NCBI GenBank assembly: GCA_946479395.1
Contig: CAMLFV010000024.1
Location: 1 to 18,066, forward strand
Length of the DNA: 18,066 nt
From: an uncultured Flavobacterium sp.
GTDB taxonomy: Bacteria > Bacteroidota > Bacteroidia > Flavobacteriales > Flavobacteriaceae
Direction: 5' to 3'
The notes below the pieces were generated by a model. The model saw only the letters and a program-made list of their open reading frames with translations, had not been told where the DNA came from and ran no database searches. The stretch's first letter is position 1; every line of letters begins with the position of its first letter. Shown here one piece after another: positions 15,361-18,066 of this stretch. The position numbers and the translations under genes are program-made.

Positions 15361-16701
15361 CTAATCTTTATTTAGTAATGATGTTTTCTTTGTATCCTTC
15401 ATAAATAGATAAACTACTAAAGAAAAACCAATACATGCTGTAATATACCAATAATAATACGATTCTACACCTAATTGCTTAAACAATAATGCTACATATT
15501 CTGCAGATCCGCCAAAAATAGCCACGGTTAATGCGTAAGGCAAACCAACGCCCAAAGCACGAATGTTTGCTGGAAACAACTCTGCCTTTACAACTGCATT
15601 AATAGAAGTGTAGCCAGAAACAATAATTAAAGCCGCTATTAAATAAAAGAAAGCGGTCCACATATCTGTAGTTTTACTTAAACCTGTTAATAAAGGTACG
15701 GTAAACAATGTTCCTAAAATACCAAAACCTAATAATAGTGGTCGGCGACCTATTTTATCAGAAAGTGACCCAAAAACAGGTTGTAAACATGCAAATATAA
15801 ATAACGAAAGGAATGATATTAATGTTGACTGTTCTTTTGTTAATAATACCGTGTTAACCAAGAACTTTTGCATATAAGTTGTGTAGGTGTAAAACGCCAA
15901 AGTACCTCCAAGTGTCAAACCTACTACCGTAACTAATGCTTTTGGATGTTTTAATAATTCTTTTATCGATCCGTTTTTTACTTCTTTTGCACTTTCATCT
16001 TTATTTTTTTCAAAGGCTTCGGTTTCATGCAAACTACTTCTCATGTACAAGGCTATGATTGATAGTATAGCTCCGATTATAAACGGAATTCTCCATCCCC
16101 AATCATGCAACTGATCTTCCGTCAATATAAATTTTTGTAATACAAGTTGAATACCTAAAGCGGTTAATTGCCCGCCAATCAACGTTACATACTGAAAACT
16201 AGAGTAAAAACCACGACGATTAGAAGTTGCCATTTCGCTTAAATAGGTTGCCGACACACCATACTCACCACCAACGCTTAAACCTTGTAACAAACGTGCA
16301 ACCAACAATAATGCAGGTGCCAAAATACCAATAGTTTCGTATGTTGGAGTTAATGCAATTAATAATGAACCGAACGACATTAACAATACCGATAAAGTCA
16401 TGGCTTTTTTACGACCAATTTTATCTGCCATTGTTCCAAAAATCCATCCACCAATAGGACGCATTAAAAAACCAACTGCAAAGATACCTGCTGTATTTAA
16501 TAATTGTGCAGTTTGATCACCACTTGGAAAAAAAGCATGTGAAAAATAAATGGCGAAAGCTGCGTAAGCATACCAATCATACCATTCTACCAGATTCCCA
16601 ATAGATCCACCAACAATTGCTTTAATTCTTTCGGCTGTTGTAATTTCTTTTTTTGTAGATGAAGGTACTGTTACCCTATCTATCATGTCTTGTTTTATCA
16701 T
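15361..16701 (-). CDS. kgtP: MHS-family MFS transporter, KgtP-like alpha-ketoglutarate/H+ symporter
   Basis: This is an inner-membrane major facilitator of the metabolite:H+ symporter family, 446 residues, with about 12 hydrophobic helices. From what I recall of E. coli KgtP, the resemblance is unusually close: GNLVEWYDWYAYAAFAIYF near residue 34, HAFFPSGDQTAQLLNTAG, GFLMRPIGGWIFGTMADKIG (the A-like motif DKIGRKK follows), ARLLQGLSVGGEYGVSATY, SSFQYVTLIGGQL and DWGWRIPFIIGA. The second half has FYTYTTYMQKFLVNT, LSDKIGRRPLLLGFGILG and IFGGSAEYVALLFKQLG. The predicted substrate is 2-oxoglutarate or a similar dicarboxylate, driven by protons. It starts 16 bases after the porin gene stop, so the two are probably co-transcribed. 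The symbol rests on similarity; related MHS members carry proline, citrate or shikimate. Confidence 0.88.
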   Translation of the reverse strand: MIKQDMIDRVTVPSSTKKEITTAERIKAIVGGSIGNLVEWYDWYAYAAFAIYFSHAFFPSGDQTAQLLNTAGIFAVGFLMRPIGGWIFGTMADKIGRKKAMTLSVLLMSFGSLLIALTPTYETIGILAPALLLVARLLQGLSVGGEYGVSATYLSEMATSNRRGFYSSFQYVTLIGGQLTALGIQLVLQKFILTEDQLHDWGWRIPFIIGAILSIIALYMRSSLHETEAFEKNKDESAKEVKNGSIKELLKHPKALVTVVGLTLGGTLAFYTYTTYMQKFLVNTVLLTKEQSTLISFLSLFIFACLQPVFGSLSDKIGRRPLLLGFGILGTLFTVPLLTGLSKTTDMWTAFFYLIAALIIVSGYTSINAVVKAELFPANIRALGVGLPYALTVAIFGGSAEYVALLFKQLGVESYYYWYITACIGFSLVVYLFMKDTKKTSLLNKD

Positions 16702-16717
16702 TTTATATCTTTTTAAA

Positions 16718-18066
16718 TTATAGTGCTACTTGAAAACTTAGAAGAAACTCTCCTTTTCTATCGAAAACTCTTTTTGTTGTTTTATCGAATAAAGGGCGGC
16801 TTGAATATTGTGCAACAATTTTTGCGTTTTGTGAGAATACAAACAAATTAGCACCTATATCATAAAAATGTGCGGCTTGGTTTAGTCCCTTTAAATCTTT
16901 GTAATGATACGCTACAAAAGGTTGCAACTTAAACTTGCTACTAAAATCTGGCAGTAAAAAACCTGTTTGTGTGTACCATATATTACCCGTACCTACAAGG
17001 TATTTTGCGTTTCCAAAACCTTCGGCTGCAACGGCTCCTGTATAGTTTGGATCTGCTGTTCCGGGGTTCATAATTCCGTTTACTCTAAGATTATTTTTAC
17101 CAAAATCGTTGTAGTAATAAACGCTGTAAACACTCAAAGACATTTGCTTTTCTTTAGCACCTACAGGGATTTCCATAAAAGCATCAACTCCTAAATTTAA
17201 CTGATCATGCTTTTTAAAAACACCTTCTTGTGGTTGCGAAAGCATAGCTTCTTTATTAGTATAAAAACCGGCACCAATATTAAATATAGATTTTGTTCCT
17301 AAATAGGTGCCAGGCAGAAAAGAGGTTGACATGACTTCTTTTTCTAAGAATTGATACATAGCATAACCTGAGTAAGCTAATTTACCCGAACCGTTATTTT
17401 CTACAGGTACACCACCAACTTCGGGTTTTCTGTCTGTTGCAAAAGGTTTGTTTACACTAAAACGGTAATTAATTCTATCTAAATCACCACGAACAAAAAT
17501 TCCGAATTGTCTTGAAAACTGATCAGATATTTCAATATTAGGAAAGTTAAAAACAGGTAAGTCTGCAGTTAGAAGTTTTGTAGTACTGGCATTTGTCATA
17601 CGGCTAACACCATTCCAACTATGTAAACCAGCTCCTAAATATAAATTGTATTTGTTTTCTTTGTTAGTGTAAAAATCGTTTTTAGGAATAATCGCCAATT
17701 CATTATAGGCATCCATAAAAAACATTCCCGGCTTTTTTCCTTGTCCGTTAGCTCCTGTACCAGATCCACCACCACTTATAAAAGACTGGTTATTGATTCC
17801 AAACTGAAAAAAAACAGAATATCCTTTGCTTAATTGCGATTGCATGGTAATACGAACCCTTCTTAAACCGGCATCGATAGTGTTATCTTGCGAAACACCG
17901 TTTACCGCTGTGCCGGGGTTATTTTCTATAGAACGAAACCAAACCTGACTTGAAATTCCGAATTTTAAGAATTTATCTCCGCTATCATCAAACTTAATTT
18001 TCATTTCACCTAAAGAATTCTTAAAAACAGGTTCGCTTTTTAGTTCTTTATCCTCTGTTTGTTCTT
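16718..18066 (-). CDS. Outer-membrane porin-like beta-barrel protein, N-terminus outside window
   Basis: The frame is open to the right edge: 20 in-frame codons lie before the first ATG (18004), so that ATG is internal and the signal peptide is beyond the window. The visible 448 residues have long alternating strands (FLKFGISSQVWFRSIE, LRRVRITMQSQLSKGYSVFF, YNLYLGAGLHSWNGVSR, INYRFSVNKPFA, KLQPFVAYHYKDL). The protein ends FLLSFQVAL, which suits a barrel ending in a strand. The region before the barrel is charged (EQTEDKELKSEPV), like a short periplasmic linker. The RRVRI...GYSVFFQFG pattern resembles phosphate-selective porin O/P-type proteins of Bacteroidota, but the specificity is not readable. 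It lies 16 bases upstream of the KgtP-like gene on the same strand, which suggests a shared outer/inner-membrane uptake path. Confidence 0.8.
   Translation of the reverse strand, partial: EQTEDKELKSEPVFKNSLGEMKIKFDDSGDKFLKFGISSQVWFRSIENNPGTAVNGVSQDNTIDAGLRRVRITMQSQLSKGYSVFFQFGINNQSFISGGGSGTGANGQGKKPGMFFMDAYNELAIIPKNDFYTNKENKYNLYLGAGLHSWNGVSRMTNASTTKLLTADLPVFNFPNIEISDQFSRQFGIFVRGDLDRINYRFSVNKPFATDRKPEVGGVPVENNGSGKLAYSGYAMYQFLEKEVMSTSFLPGTYLGTKSIFNIGAGFYTNKEAMLSQPQEGVFKKHDQLNLGVDAFMEIPVGAKEKQMSLSVYSVYYYNDFGKNNLRVNGIMNPGTADPNYTGAVAAEGFGNAKYLVGTGNIWYTQTGFLLPDFSSKFKLQPFVAYHYKDLKGLNQAAHFYDIGANLFVFSQNAKIVAQYSSRPLFDKTTKRVFDRKGEFLLSFQVAL

Noticed and set aside
16967..17194. Plus-strand open frame inside the porin gene
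   Set aside because: Cysteine-rich shadow antisense to barrel strands; no independent support.
17999..18004. ATG at 18004 as the start of the porin gene
   Set aside because: The frame stays open for 20 codons to the window edge and the protein from this ATG has no signal peptide, so the gene is cut by the edge.

Overview
The window is AT-rich chromosomal DNA from a member of the Bacteroidota, most likely a Flavobacteriaceae/Weeksellaceae-type bacterium. The evidence is the family content (a DUF4270 lipoprotein, a stand-alone glycogen-synthase-like N-terminal domain, a short ATP synthase epsilon subunit encoded with beta away from the other ATP synthase genes), the near absence of Shine-Dalgarno sequences, and repeated TAnnTTTG -7 promoter elements typical of this phylum. 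The genus cannot be fixed from the sequence alone.

Layout, left to right. (1) 1-1988, minus strand: panC, panD and a flippase-like LPG_synthase_TM membrane protein cut by the left edge; this is the pantothenate branch with a membrane passenger. (2) 2096-6372, plus strand: an operon of a glycogen-synthase-like protein reduced to its N-terminal domain, a DUF4270 lipoprotein and glmS (glucosamine-6-phosphate synthase), closed by a terminator. (3) 6525-8337, plus: atpD-atpC, with their own promoter and terminator. (4) 8445-10455, minus: a dCMP deaminase overlapping an S41 C-terminal processing protease. (5) 10679-11128, plus: a TerB-like protein. (6) 11154-12984, minus: fbp (class 1 fructose-bisphosphatase), its terminator, then a SIMPL-domain protein. 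(7) 13129-14382, plus: a monofunctional aspartate kinase divergent from fbp. (8) 14383-14735: a gene-free AT-rich stretch with small dyads and a sigma-54-like element, leading to a small outer-membrane barrel protein (14736-15293). (9) 15361-18066, minus: an outer-membrane porin cut by the right edge, followed by a KgtP-like alpha-ketoglutarate/proton symporter.

Most genes are core metabolism or envelope functions (CoA precursor, amino sugar, ATP synthesis, gluconeogenesis, aspartate-family amino acids, pyrimidine deoxynucleotides). No mobile element, CRISPR array, tRNA or rRNA was seen. Coding is dense and tidy: six strong intrinsic hairpins mark the transcript ends, and in two of them the stop codon lies in the hairpin loop. 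Divergent gene pairs (panC / GT5-like, fbp / aspartate kinase, dCMP deaminase / TerB-like) share short intergenic regions with back-to-back TAnnTTTG elements. These elements also argue against upstream start codons for fbp and the dCMP deaminase.

The most interesting items are the GT5-like / DUF4270 / glmS operon, whose first protein has lost the sugar-nucleotide-binding motif of glycogen synthases; the stop-codon-in-terminator-loop arrangement; the interleaved divergent promoters at 2011-2059; the sigma-54-like site before the small barrel gene; and the porin-KgtP pair, which looks like a two-membrane uptake route for a dicarboxylate.
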